Source: Plasmodiophora brassicae (taxonomy: Eukaryota > Endomyxa: Phytomyxea > Phytomyxea > Plasmodiophorida). Taken from it: DNA of 64,000 bases. Location of the stretch: NCBI GenBank assembly GCA_036867785.1, contig CP145419.1:682001-746000 (forward strand). Reading direction: 5' to 3'. Positions 10,446 through 19,678 of the stretch are shown here, one piece after another (position 1 is the first letter of the stretch; each line of letters starts with the position of its first letter). Below the pieces are notes generated by a model that saw only the letters and a program-made list of their open reading frames with translations, was not told the DNA's origin and ran no database searches. Made by a program: the position numbers and the translations under genes.

Positions 10446-10833
10446 CACGACCCAATCAGATATGGATTTGCGGCACCCGCTGACTTCATCTTTGTATCGA
10501 CTGCCAACGTGTCCGCGTGATCAACCCATACGGCGGCGATCCTTTGTCCGTGGCCTGTTCGTCCGACTCCAAGCGCCGGTTATTTGTGTCGATTTGTGCA
10601 CTGTACGCAAATGCGTACACAGTCATGGGTCGGGGAGCCAGCGCATTTCGCCTTGCCCGCAAACCCATTAATTGCCGACGCGGAATTGCGAGACATTGGT
10701 TCACGGCAGTGCCACCCGTCCAGAGCCACTTAGCATGACTAAGTATTCCAGTGTCACCCCATTGTGAGTCACGCTGACAAGATGTCGGAAACGTAGTCGC
10801 AGATCGATCGCGTCATTCATATTTGTAGGGAAT
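10446..10833. other. Gap after secreted paralog B
   Basis: About 390 bases with no convincing gene. It holds the presumed promoter of paralog B. Short open frames present here have no recognisable features. Confidence 0.4.
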
Positions 10834-11190
10834 ATGCCAGCGCCAGAGAAAAGGCTGCGCCTCGACAGAGCGTGCAAACGAACGCGTTCACAATGCGAAC
10901 CTAGCGCGAAGACGTCGGTGAAGAAGACCAGGAAGTCGGCAAAGAAGAACGCGAACGTAAAGGTCACCGGGGTCGGGAAGGTCGCACAGTTACAGGCGAA
11001 GCTGGGACTAACACGTGCAATGCTGATGGGACCACAGCAGCAGGAGAAGGCGATGGCGTCTACACCCGAACGCAAGCGCCCGTTCACATGCTTGACAACG
11101 AAAACACCCTCGTCCCACAAAACGATGCAGCGCCCTATCGTGAAGGGAAAGCGCCGGCGTCCTCCAACTATCCGCGCTTTCGCTGTTTAG
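10834..11190 (+). CDS. Possible basic protein, 118 aa
   Basis: Opens with an ATG and is very rich in Lys and Arg (KKTRKSAKKNANVKV, GKRRRPPTIRAFAV), as in small nucleolar or DNA-binding proteins. The overlapping frame from 11088 also reads plausibly (SNYPRFRCLDIRFGENGYD) to a stop near 11270, so an intron could move the frame in between. I could not fix a splice site. No family recognised. Confidence 0.3.
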   Translation: MPAPEKRLRLDRACKRTRSQCEPSAKTSVKKTRKSAKKNANVKVTGVGKVAQLQAKLGLTRAMLMGPQQQEKAMASTPERKRPFTCLTTKTPSSHKTMQRPIVKGKRRRPPTIRAFAV

Positions 11191-11825
11191 ATATACGATT
11201 TGGTGAGAATGGATACGACACGTTTCTGACGGAAATCATACAGCTAGCCCGGCTTCGGACCAGGTCATGACATCAGCGGTGCATAAATACTGTAGGCGAT
11301 GCCGGGGCAACCGCCGTCGTTCGCTTTGTATTTATCTCTGCCAATCGGGCCATCTGTACGTACCTATGCCGGCCTGTCACGATGCTCTTGACCATCAGAA
11401 TTGAGCGTTGATCCTACGCGGCAGCACTGGGTTGCTCACTATCGCGTGTGCGTCTATCACCATGATCTTCGTTCGCGAACGGGAGAAAAAGCAATCCGAC
11501 CTGAGCCGCCTCGAATGTTCAGTCGCTGGGTTGACGATCTGGTGAATGGGGATGGGCTCACCGAGAAAGCGGATCTATGTCGATACACTATAGAGGTTTG
11601 GCCCGACGAGCCAAGTGAGGGCTGAGGACTCTCACTGGACCAGTGCTGCAGAGGGCCAAGGCCGTTCGACATTACCCGATAAAGTAGAAGTAATCGCGTA
11701 CATTACAGGTTAGGAATGGTCTCGACCTCAGTGCTCACGTCCTTGAAGACACCGTGTCGATCGTATCCAGTTTAATTGTTGTCAGGCATTTGAACTGGTC
11801 GTTAGATTTTACTGGCAGAACCGTC
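11191..11825. other. Gap of unclear content
   Basis: About 635 bases, less GC-rich than the gene blocks. An open frame of 74 codons from 11401 starts with TTG and has no recognisable feature. No RNA gene or repeat seen. Confidence 0.35.
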
Positions 11826-12076
11826 ATGCAACCAGCTGCCCCTGCGAATACGTTCTTGCGGCGGGACCACAATTGTGTTGCGGGCGTTGCCGTGATCCTC
11901 CTCGTGTCCTGCGTACTAAGTCATACCGGTCGGTGGACATGGTCGCCACTCGAACGTCGGGAAAGGAGAAAGCTCAGCTGGACCGCAAAGTCGGCCACCT
12001 GATTGTCGCTTTGGAGAGCAACGTGTACACGCATGATGAGGTCATCAAAGAGGTCCATGCTATTATCGATATGTGA
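11826..12076 (+). pseudogene. Disrupted paralog of the single-TM protein at 12361
   Basis: ATG at 11826 begins MQPAAPANTF and leads into a TM segment (VAGVAVILLVSCVL). The matching cytosolic part (GKEKAQLDRKVGHLIVALES then THDEVIKEVHAIID) is in another frame, from about 11915. Both halves line up with the intact neighbour (MEPAQQSSFT, TM, KQAEKQAELDHLLDRMIEDI). No GT..AG pair of normal size joins the frames, so I read it as a frame-disrupted duplicate. An unusual intron or a sequence error could rescue it. Confidence 0.45.
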
Positions 12077-12360
12077 CGCAATCTGGATCGATGCAACGAG
12101 CTGCTGAGGAGCGTAGCTTGCAGGATACTGTCACAGTTATATTATTGTACACACAAACGTCACGGCAGTCAGATGCTGGCCCGAACAATGTCGTCTGGTT
12201 CGTTTCTCCAACGGGTCAACACATCTCGCCGGCTCCGAATTAATCCAGCTAGTGATCACATCGCGGCTTAAATCCCATGGCAAGATGGCGATGCCGACGT
12301 TATTCCGTTAATCTATTCGTTCGTAGTAGGACGCGTTTGGCGCCGTTGCTTACTAATATC

Positions 12361-12735
12361 ATGGAACCCGCCCAACAGTCGTCGTTCACGCACAGGAATC
12401 TGAAATGGGTTCTATGCGCAGTCGCTCTGGCCATTGTTGGAGGCATCTTCATTACGGCGAACCTCATCTTGATCAGCCGTAAGCAGGCAGAGAAGCAGGC
12501 CGAACTGGACCATCTGCTCGATCGCATGATTGAGGATATCGAGGCCGGCGAGCTGCACAGCATGGGAGACATCGACGAAGCCATCAGCTATGTAATTAGC
12601 GGGTACAATGGCCTGAGACCCCACCCGGACTCTGACTGGAACCAACGCTTCAAACGCACGTGCGACCGGTACAACGACGTCCTGCTAGACCATGGCTTCT
12701 ACGACGGATTTGTCCACTTCAGGCCTCGTACCTGA
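12361..12735 (+). CDS. Small single-TM protein, 124 aa
   Basis: The ATG at 12361 is chosen because MEPAQ also starts the upstream relative. A short polar N-terminus precedes one TM helix (WVLCAVALAIVGGIFITANL). Then comes an amphipathic, probably coiled-coil helix (KQAEKQAELDHLLDRMIEDI) and an acidic, aromatic tail (DSDWNQRFKRTCDRYNDVLL). No family recognised. With its disrupted copy 300 bp upstream it forms a small tandem family. Confidence 0.55.
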   Translation: MEPAQQSSFTHRNLKWVLCAVALAIVGGIFITANLILISRKQAEKQAELDHLLDRMIEDIEAGELHSMGDIDEAISYVISGYNGLRPHPDSDWNQRFKRTCDRYNDVLLDHGFYDGFVHFRPRT

Positions 12736-13054
12736 CCGAGTAACCAGTAAACACCTGCTGGCTGGATTAGGTATACCTAGTACCTGCTCGCGCCATGCAC
12801 CAGTACATAGAAGGAACCGACTTTGGAACATTCCGGAGTAGGGGCTGCAGCTGACCGCCAGTCGGCAGGTCAGGTGTGGCGTACCCGACTGGCGCACAAA
12901 GTATTCCACGCACAATATCTCCAGTGGCGGTCGTTCGCGCTGACGTGGCATTCCCAGTTGGTGATCATCAGCCGGGTCGCCGAGGGCGCTTCGGTTAACG
13001 GGGATTGCTGGTAGTAGTAGCGATCGCGTGCCGCGCGTATAGTCACAGATTACG
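12736..13054. other. Gap upstream of BAX inhibitor gene
   Basis: 319 bases. A minus-strand open frame covers much of it but has no ATG-led conserved feature. It probably includes the promoter of the downstream gene. Confidence 0.4.
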
Positions 13055-13992
13055 ATGGCGTCGTTCGCGTCGTCGTCCCCGCTGCCGTTCGGGCTAGGTC
13101 GGTCAGGTGGGCCGCGCGGTGCCGACTGCAGATGCTGACCTTGTCTGGCCCGCAGGGAACCCGTTCTCATGGTCGTCCATGACGCAGACGTCGTATATTA
13201 CGAAGCGTGCGCAGTCGCAGCTCGCCAAGGTCTATATGACGCTGGCCGCCACCGTCCTGGCGGCCGCTGCGGGGTCATACTCGTCACTGTACGTGCGGGA
13301 ACCATTGACGTCGTCGCTTGTGGCATATAACTTCTGCGCATCTAGGAAATGGAACGTCTTCACTGATCCGTCGGTGCCGTCGCTTCTGACGTTCGTCGTC
13401 ATGATGGCGTTAACGTTCATGCAACCGAGCAAGTCGAACGAGGCGATTCGGTTCGGGATGCTGATGACGTTCGGGTTCCTGGACGGGTGTGTCCTGGCAC
13501 CACTCATTGGGTTGTCGATCCGTCTTGACCCGTCTGTTCTCGTCACGGCGCTCCTTTCCACGACCTTGGTGTTCATGTGCTTCTCGATATCGGCGCTTAC
13601 GTCCTCGGTACAGTCATGTCGTTTGTGTGGATTGGTTCGTAACGTTCCTATTAACTGTGGTTCAACAGCGACGATCTCTTCTTTACCTTGGTGGCATACT
13701 GTCTTCGACGGTTTCATTCATGCTGCTGGCCAGCCTCTTGAACGTGTTCTTCCGGTCGACGTTCGTTCCCTGGATGCAGATCTACCTGGGCCTCATCGTC
13801 TTCTGCGGGTTCATCATGTTTGACACCCAGTTGATGATCGAGCAGATCCTGTCGGGGAATGACAACTACATCACGATGGCGCTCAACCTGTTCGTCGACC
13901 TTGTCGCCGTCTTCGTTCGCATCCTTATCATTCTCCTCAACAACACTGAGAAGAAGCGTGACGAGGACCACCGCCGCAGCCGTCATCGCTGA
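13055..13992 (+). CDS. TMBIM6: BAX inhibitor-1 (TMBIM6) family protein
   Basis: ER-membrane protein that modulates Ca2+ leak and cell-death signalling. Three exons (13055..13097, 13156..13607, 13669..13992) total 819 nt, 272 aa. An alternative first donor further downstream (GTGGGC) would add two codons. The second splice joins SALTSS to RRSLLYLGGIL, exactly the BI-1 pattern. Several TM helices are visible, with landmarks QSQLAKVYMTLAATVLAAAA, GFLDGCVLAPLIG, NVFFRSTF and FCGFIMFDTQLMIEQ, the last holding the conserved FDTQ. It ends in the basic tail NNTEKKRDEDHRRSRHR, typical of the family and needed for Ca2+ release in animals and plants. Confidence 0.92.
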
Positions 13993-14099
13993 ATTGATGC
14001 TTATCTTCCAAAGCGTACTCGTTTCTTCTGCGATGTTATAAACTTTTCGTCAGGGCAATGGTCATCGTTTACTGTTCGTAATTGGCGCCTTGTACTGCC

Positions 14100-14414
14100 T
14101 CACCTGCAGCAACAGCAGAGCATCTTCTTTAACATTTCCTGAAGACAGCAACAGAGCACGCACGGCACGACAATGCAGGCCGCAACGATGAGGGCGACCC
14201 ACACCCAGAAGTGCTCGTCCCACAACGATTGCGATTGTTTAACATCGCCCTTCATCGCCGCTGCAGCCGTATCCATAACCCTCTGCTTGACGCCGTTCAC
14301 AGTCGTTCCACCAGATTTCTGGGCGCGGTGCCGGATCGCGCCTTCCACCACCAGCAGGCAGGACGCGAGATACACGGCCACGGCGAAGACGCACAGGGTT
14401 CGGATAGAGAGCAT
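14100..14414 (-). CDS. Small type I membrane protein with Cys-rich tail
   Basis: 104 aa, intronless. The N-terminal signal peptide is MLSIRTLCVFAVAVYLASCL with a likely cleavage after VEG. A short lumenal part follows, then one TM helix (WVWVALIVAACIVVPCVL). The cytosolic tail ends CCCLQEMLKKMLCCCCR, where clustered cysteines next to the membrane could be palmitoylated. No family recognised. It converges with the BI-1 gene, about 107 bp away. Confidence 0.6.
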   Translation of the reverse strand: MLSIRTLCVFAVAVYLASCLLVVEGAIRHRAQKSGGTTVNGVKQRVMDTAAAAMKGDVKQSQSLWDEHFWVWVALIVAACIVVPCVLCCCLQEMLKKMLCCCCR

Positions 14415-14961
14415 AGCGGCCCGGTTCGTGGTTAATGGCAGCGGGTGTCCAGGCCTGACGACGTCTTTTTAGAATGACGCGACAACGGTGGGCGGCAAGG
14501 TCAAACCGCGCAAATTCCGCCATGGAATGACGATCCTTGATCCGGGATCCCCCGGCCGCGTAAACCAAGAATAGCAATGTCCGGGCGCGCGACTGTGCAG
14601 GTTTCGAGCGGCTCGCAGCGACGGACGTTGATGGGGACGGCTCCAGGACCGCTCCATGCCTTGGCGCGGGTTAAACCGGGGATACGCATAGCCGCCCAGC
14701 GGCGTCGTTGTCGGTGCAACGAATGTGCCACATCCTTGTGGGCGCGCTTAGTCACAGATTTTAATATCCATTAAGTGGCCAGTTACCGACCCGAAAAGAC
14801 GGGGGTCGATGAGCGGTGGCGGGCTCCCCTTCGTCGCGTTGTCTCCAGGTCACTGTCGGTTTTATCCGTCAAATACTGCCCCCTGATGTGCATTGACTAG
14901 TCGGGTCTGGACTTTGTTCAGCGTTGGCCGCCCGTGCCGAAGGCATTAGAGATCAATTCCG
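14415..14961. other. Gap between membrane protein and BACK protein
   Basis: About 550 bases on the promoter side of both flanking genes, which are transcribed away from each other. Open frames are short or lack recognisable features. No repeat seen. Confidence 0.4.
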
Positions 14962-15918
14962 ATGGTCGTTACTCGATCGCGATCGACGCGGGCCCAGCTG
15001 TTGCGATTATGGCGCCAGCTCACCGAGAGCGCCCCGATGCGGATCACGAACGGCCAGCTGGAGCGGCTTCAGGATCCTTCATCCAGCGATTGCAGATCGT
15101 TCAAGAGGTTCCTGCTCGGTCTGGTGGACACTGCCGATCCCGCCCAAGGCCTAGGTCGCGTCGCCATCTACAAAACGTGTCTCGACTTGGGATACCACGA
15201 CCTGTACCCTGCCATCATCAAAGCCATGGCTCAGCACTTCGAGGAGACCATGGCAGAGGAAGAGTTCCCGTCATTGCCCGACGACGACATGTTCGAACTG
15301 GTGTCGTCCGGCTGGGTCTGGGTTCCAACTGAAAGCGCTCTCGTCGCCGGGATCTGGACCTGGGTTCACGCGAATCCAACGGCCCGTCTTCGATTTTCTG
15401 GCCCGTTGCTGGATCACGTCAACTGGGGCAGGTGGACGGCGACAGATATGGAGACGGTAGCGGATCGCGACCTGGCACGTCTTGTCAACGAGCGCATCCA
15501 TCGAGTACCCGATGGGAGCGGTAGCCCTGCCCGGCGATGGCGCTGCGTCCAGCTTCGTGTGCCGATACCCGATCGCCAATTCCACACGGGCGAGAAGCGA
15601 TTCCGGATGGGGCCGTATTCATGGCACGCTCGACTGTACGCGACCCAGGGCGCTTCCACTGTCGGGCCAATGTGGTACAAGATACGCCTGACTCTCGAGC
15701 ATGCCCCGAGCCCCGGATTCGAGACCACGATCGTCGTGGCACTGGGCAGTTCAACATCGCAACCGCTGGCGGTCGCCAACAAGAAACCTGTCGTGTGGAC
15801 AACGGTCGGACACAGCGTCGAGATGAACGCGTTCCCGATTCATGGCCTAGGGCAGCGCGCCGCCAACCTGGTCGTGGACGGCGCCCTTCAGTGTGAACTC
15901 CTTCTGTCCGCGTCTTGA
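14962..15918 (+). CDS. BACK-domain protein, 318 aa
   Basis: Intronless. Residues 40-145 look like the end of a BTB fold plus a BACK domain: CLDLGYHDLYPAIIKAM, then DDDMFELVSSGWVWVPTESA and LVAGIWTWVHAN (the V.SE..V...V..W pattern). BTB-BACK proteins are usually substrate adaptors of Cullin-3 ubiquitin ligases. The first ~40 residues are too short for a complete BTB domain, so either an upstream exon is missing or only BACK is kept. The C-terminal 110 residues are beta-rich (RMGPYSWHARLYATQGAST, PMWYKIRLTLEHA) and could be a MATH/TRAF-like or B30.2-like fold. No splice site was needed. Confidence 0.5.
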   Translation: MVVTRSRSTRAQLLRLWRQLTESAPMRITNGQLERLQDPSSSDCRSFKRFLLGLVDTADPAQGLGRVAIYKTCLDLGYHDLYPAIIKAMAQHFEETMAEEEFPSLPDDDMFELVSSGWVWVPTESALVAGIWTWVHANPTARLRFSGPLLDHVNWGRWTATDMETVADRDLARLVNERIHRVPDGSGSPARRWRCVQLRVPIPDRQFHTGEKRFRMGPYSWHARLYATQGASTVGPMWYKIRLTLEHAPSPGFETTIVVALGSSTSQPLAVANKKPVVWTTVGHSVEMNAFPIHGLGQRAANLVVDGALQCELLLSAS

Positions 15919-15939
15919 CCAATACAACTCGGCATCAGC

Positions 15940-16215
15940 GGATCCCAGCACTTTGTCCTTCTAGGGCAGCGCTACAGGTACGCGTACGTCGTCGACTGAG
16001 ACACTGTCGTGCAGCTGGGTAGCGTGCGACGACCGGGGGCCGCAGTTGCCTCAGGATGTAGCTCGGCGACTGGGACGCAGTTTCACGTACGCATAGCTCG
16101 ACGACTGGGACCCGGTTGCAGCTTCGCATGATGACAAGCGGTAGCAATGTGCAGCTACGGTAGCTTGGCGACTGGCGGAGCAGTGCTGAGCTGCAGCCCC
16201 CCGTGGGGCGACTGC
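15940..16215. repeat. Degenerate short repeats upstream of UFSP2
   Basis: The phrase GTAGCTCGGCGACTGGGACG recurs in altered form near 16055, 16095 and 16160, with a fainter copy near 15985 (GTCGACTGAGACACTG). Spacing is irregular, 35-70 bp. It lies in the 331-bp gap in front of UFSP2, so it may be promoter-associated. Confidence 0.45.
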
Positions 16216-16249
16216 GGCATGGTCAGTGACTCAGTGGCGCAGTTCGCTA

Positions 16250-17684
16250 ATGGCGTCGGCGTCGTTATCGGTGTTCGAAGCGTGCCAGGCGAGGCTGGAG
16301 CGCGCCGGCGTCCGCGACGTCGGTAACCTGCTGGCGTTCGCCGACGATCCAGAAGTGATCGTTGAGATGGTTCCTGGGCAGGTTGCTGCGCGCGACCTGC
16401 CCGGCGGCCTGGTTGTTCGTGGATCATACGGCCGTTCGGTCAGCAAGGCCGGCGTGCATGCTGTTGTTGCAGAAGGCTCCGTTAAATGGCATGTCGATGG
16501 CCGCACTGTCGATCCTGTGTTCGTGGACGGGTCGGATCTGATCGGCCCGAACCGTGTCGTTCTGCACACGCGCGTACCGCGACCCATCCCCGCGTCTGCC
16601 CATGTACAATGTCGTGTTCAGGGTCGGCTTCTGCTATCGAACGATTCGACGCCATGTGCGAACCTGTTGGGCAAGCGCCCATCGGCCAACCTCGCCTTCT
16701 CGCATCCGTTCGCGGCGCCCTTCACCGATCGCGTTATCTCGGTCGATGCTCTCTGCCCGGCGTCAAAGCCGGTCACTGCTCCCGTTGTCTCCTGCGACGT
16801 TGCTCCTGTCGTTCTTGATGCGGTCGCCATTGTTCCTCGAAGGACCCCGTTCTGTGAGGCGTTTGACTTGCTGCGTCGACAGCTCGAGGGCAGCACTGCC
16901 AGCCGCGTGTTCCATGCCATTCCAGATGTTGCCGCATGCGTCAGCCTTGCCTCTGGTCTAGTACTGTCCCCTACATTCGTCGACGGTCAACGTCTGTACA
17001 ACATCCACCGCCGGGTTCGCCCGTCTGGTATCGAGTTCGGGAAGACGCACCTGGTTCGCGGCCCGTACGCCTATTACCATTACCTGCAGGACGGGTTCAA
17101 TGATGATGGATGGGGATGCGCCTACCGATCCCTGCAGACCCTCTGGTCATGGGGAAACTTTCAAGGATGCCTCAGGCAACCCGTTCCGTCGCACCGGGAG
17201 ATCCAGGAGATCCTCGCGAGGATCGAGGACAAGCCGTCCAACTTTATCGGATCGAAACAGTGGATTGGCGCGTACGACGTTGTAGGTGCAGTGCTGTGTC
17301 CCATTGGCAATCGGTCTGACCCTGGTCCGGTTTTAGAGCCTTATATTGAATGAGGTTGGGCTGGTCTGCAAGCTGCTCAACCTAACGTCTGGGGCTGAAT
17401 TCGCCACACGAGGCCGGGAACTTGCCATGCATTTCGATACGCATGGGTCGCCGGTCACGATCGGCGGTGGCGTCTTGGCGTACACGCTGCTCGGCGTGGA
17501 TATCAACGAGTTCACCGGCGATGTTCGGTTCCTCATCATCGACCCGCACTACAAAGGTGCCGACGACGTCGACACGATCGTCTCGAAGGGGTGGTGCGCG
17601 TGGCATTCCGCCGACCTGTTCCTTCGCGACACCTTCTACAACCTGTGCATGCCCCAGAAGCCGATCCCAAGACCTGAATCGTAA
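16250..17684 (+). CDS. UFSP2: Ufm1-specific protease 2
   Basis: Cysteine protease that matures UFM1 and removes it from targets at the ER. Two exons (16250..17281, 17337..17684) give 1380 nt, 459 aa, close to the human length. The 55-nt intron carries CTGACC before TTTTAG. The catalytic domain is clear: YAYYHYLQDGFNDDGWGCAY holds the nucleophile Cys, and FIGSKQWIGAYDV continues across the splice to SLILNEVGL. Then come TIGGGVLAYTLLGV and the Asp-Pro-His motif LIIDPHYKGADD, ending with CAWHSADLF and YNLCMPQKP. The ~290-residue N-terminal part is divergent, as usual. Its presence implies a UFMylation pathway in this organism. Confidence 0.93.
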
Positions 17685-17810
17685 GCCTAACCCCAACCGT
17701 CCACGGCAGAGCATCAAAGTCTAGAGCGCCACGGTTATCTAATTGGAAAGCACATCGTATACTTCCGCTACTATGCTGCATTCACACTTCTGCATTGCGC
17801 AGAATCATCA

Positions 17811-18985
17811 TCATTTAGAAATGGTCTTCCGAACGCCTCGAAGCTTCTGCCGGCGAGACGCTGCCGATTTCGTCTTCTTGCCCTTAGTCACGGGCGTCCC
17901 AGCAGGAGCGGGACTCGCCGCATCGGTGGCGATCGATGGCGTGTCGGTTCGCACCGAGCACAACGACGTAATTCGAAGGTTGGCTTCGAACGCGCCGAGG
18001 GGTACATCAGGACACTGCAGGTCCCAGAGAAGGATGCGCCCGTCGGATGACGCTGACGCCAGCAGGCCATGCTGGACGGACGCTAACGCGCTGACTCGCT
18101 TGTCATGGCCTTGTAGTACTGCGACGTCCTCGCCGGCAGTGCACGACCAGACGCGTATGGTGCCGTCGTCCGTGCCGGTCGCAACGTACGTTTCCGCGAT
18201 GAACGCGAACGACAGAACGCGACTGTCGTGCGCTAACGACCACAACAGGTTGCCGTTCCTATCCGACACCCTGCATTCCTTGTCGCACAGGAACGCGTAA
18301 TGCTCGCCAGACGGCGACCATTGCAGGGAATGAGTGCCCGTCTTCGCCTTGATCGAGAACACCTTCTTGAACGTGGCCAGATCCCAGATGCACAGCGAGC
18401 GATCCGCGCCGACGCTCAGGGCGACTGGGCTCGTCGGATGTAGAGCCAGGCCGGTGATGCGCCCTTTGTGCGCCGAGATCTTCGACAGGCAGTCCCACGA
18501 CTTCACCGACCACACACAGATCGTCCCGTCCTCCGCCCCGCTCAGCATGATGCCGTTCCCCATCTGCAGGTGCGTAATCGATGCTGGACGCACGCTGTTC
18601 GTCAATACCGCAACGTCAAGGGTTGGGCCACCGAGCTCAGCCGACCTGATTGTTCCATGAGCGACCCGATCTCGACCATCTTTGCGACGTCGTACAACCT
18701 GTTGGGAACATCGCGTGTCAGACAACGTCGAGGCAGCTGCGGGCATTCCAGAGACAACCGTATGATTTCGTCGTCGCCGGCAGAAGCAAGTACGTTGCCG
18801 CGGCTGGCCACGCATCGAACCGGGCCGCTATGCGCCGCCGTGGCATAGCGCCTGGTGAACGGGATCGCCGCCTGCCGATCCTCAGCGCTGTCCTCGGGCC
18901 GCAACACCAGGTCGAACCCGCACACGGCGCGATCGTACGACCCGCAGCACACATGGACGCGGGACGGCAGCGTCGTCGGCGCCAT
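17811..18985 (-). CDS. PAK1IP1: PAK1IP1/MAK11-type WD40 ribosome-assembly protein
   Basis: Three exons (18985..18759, 18698..18646, 18583..17811) total 1053 nt, 350 aa. The small middle exon encodes LYDVAKMVEIGSLMEQS and joins to ASITHLQMGNGIMLSGAEDG, the MAK11 pattern. WD40 repeats show GAEDGTICVWSVKSWDCLSK, VGADRSLCIWDLATFKKVF, TDDGTIRVW and SASSDGRILLWDL. The C-terminal tail is basic (TKGKKTKSAASRRQKLRG), fitting a nucleolar role in 60S assembly. NIFK, another 60S factor, is also in this window but not adjacent. Divergent to the dynein light chain gene. Confidence 0.88.
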
Positions 18986-19261
18986 CAGCGGCAGCGGCAG
19001 GACGGAATCTGCGCAAGGCCGCGGCCCGCTGCTCGACTGCAGCCGCTATTCCCAGCGCGGACCTGCGCAGGCGACCGCGCTGACTTGCGCTGCCACGACG
19101 CGAATTTTCCGAAGCTGCCTTCGGCATATTTGCGAGCAGCGCCAGTCAGTGACCCGTCTGCATGAACCACTTTCGGGCGAGTTGCAACCCCTCGGCCTGT
19201 GACCGAATCCGAAGCGCTGCTGGTTGCTGTACGTAGAGCGAGACGAGAATAGGGAGAAACG
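18986..19261. promoter_or_regulatory. Divergent intergenic region, PAK1IP1 / dynein light chain
   Basis: 276 bp between two divergent genes, so it presumably contains both promoters. No clear motif seen. Confidence 0.4.
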
Positions 19262-19609
19262 ATGGCGACGACGGACGTGGAGAACGTGGTGGAGGGGGCG
19301 ACAGGTGAGAAGAGCGAGTCGTCGGCGAAGGCGGCGGCCAATGCGCAGGTGACGATCCGGCAGACGGATATGCCGCCCGATATGCAGAAGGACGCGATCG
19401 CCGTCGCGATCGACGCGTTGAACACGTCGGCGATCGAGAAAGACATGGCGACGAAGATCAAGCAGGCGTTCGACGCCAAGTACCCGAAGTCGACATGGCA
19501 CTGCGTCGTCGGGAAGCATTATGCCGCGTCGATCAGCCACCAGACGAACTTCGAAATGTTCATGTCGATCAACGGCCAGACCATCATGTTGTTCAAATCA
19601 CAGGACTAA
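19262..19609 (+). CDS. DYNLL1: Dynein light chain LC8 (DYNLL)
   Basis: 115 aa, intronless. The LC8 core fills residues 28-115: VTIRQTDMPPDMQKDAIAVA, IEKDMATKIKQAFDAKYPK, STWHCVVGKHYAASISHQTN and a final MSINGQTIMLFKSQD, where animal LC8 has FYLGQVAILLFKSG. LC8 is a homodimeric hub that binds short linear motifs in dynein intermediate chain and many other proteins. The first ~27 residues are an acidic, Ala-rich extension absent from the 89-aa animal protein. This is a single-domain family, so the call is firm; LC8 versus a close axonemal light-chain paralog is less certain. Confidence 0.9.
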   Translation: MATTDVENVVEGATGEKSESSAKAAANAQVTIRQTDMPPDMQKDAIAVAIDALNTSAIEKDMATKIKQAFDAKYPKSTWHCVVGKHYAASISHQTNFEMFMSINGQTIMLFKSQD

Positions 19610-19678
19610 CGAGAGAGACAACGAGTGGCTCACACCGACGTGGAATGGAACAATCGTATATATTGTGTCGGCAGGGCG

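Noticed and set aside
10701-11120. 139-codon minus-strand frame opposite the basic protein
   Set aside because: Its Phe/Ala/Cys-rich sequence mirrors the Lys-rich plus-strand frame; no start context or conserved feature.
12685-13170. 161-codon minus-strand frame before BI-1
   Set aside because: Overlaps BI-1 exon 1 and the end of the single-TM gene; no signal, TM or domain.
15985-16215. CRISPR-like array
   Set aside because: Repeats are few, degenerate and irregularly spaced, and the DNA is eukaryotic.
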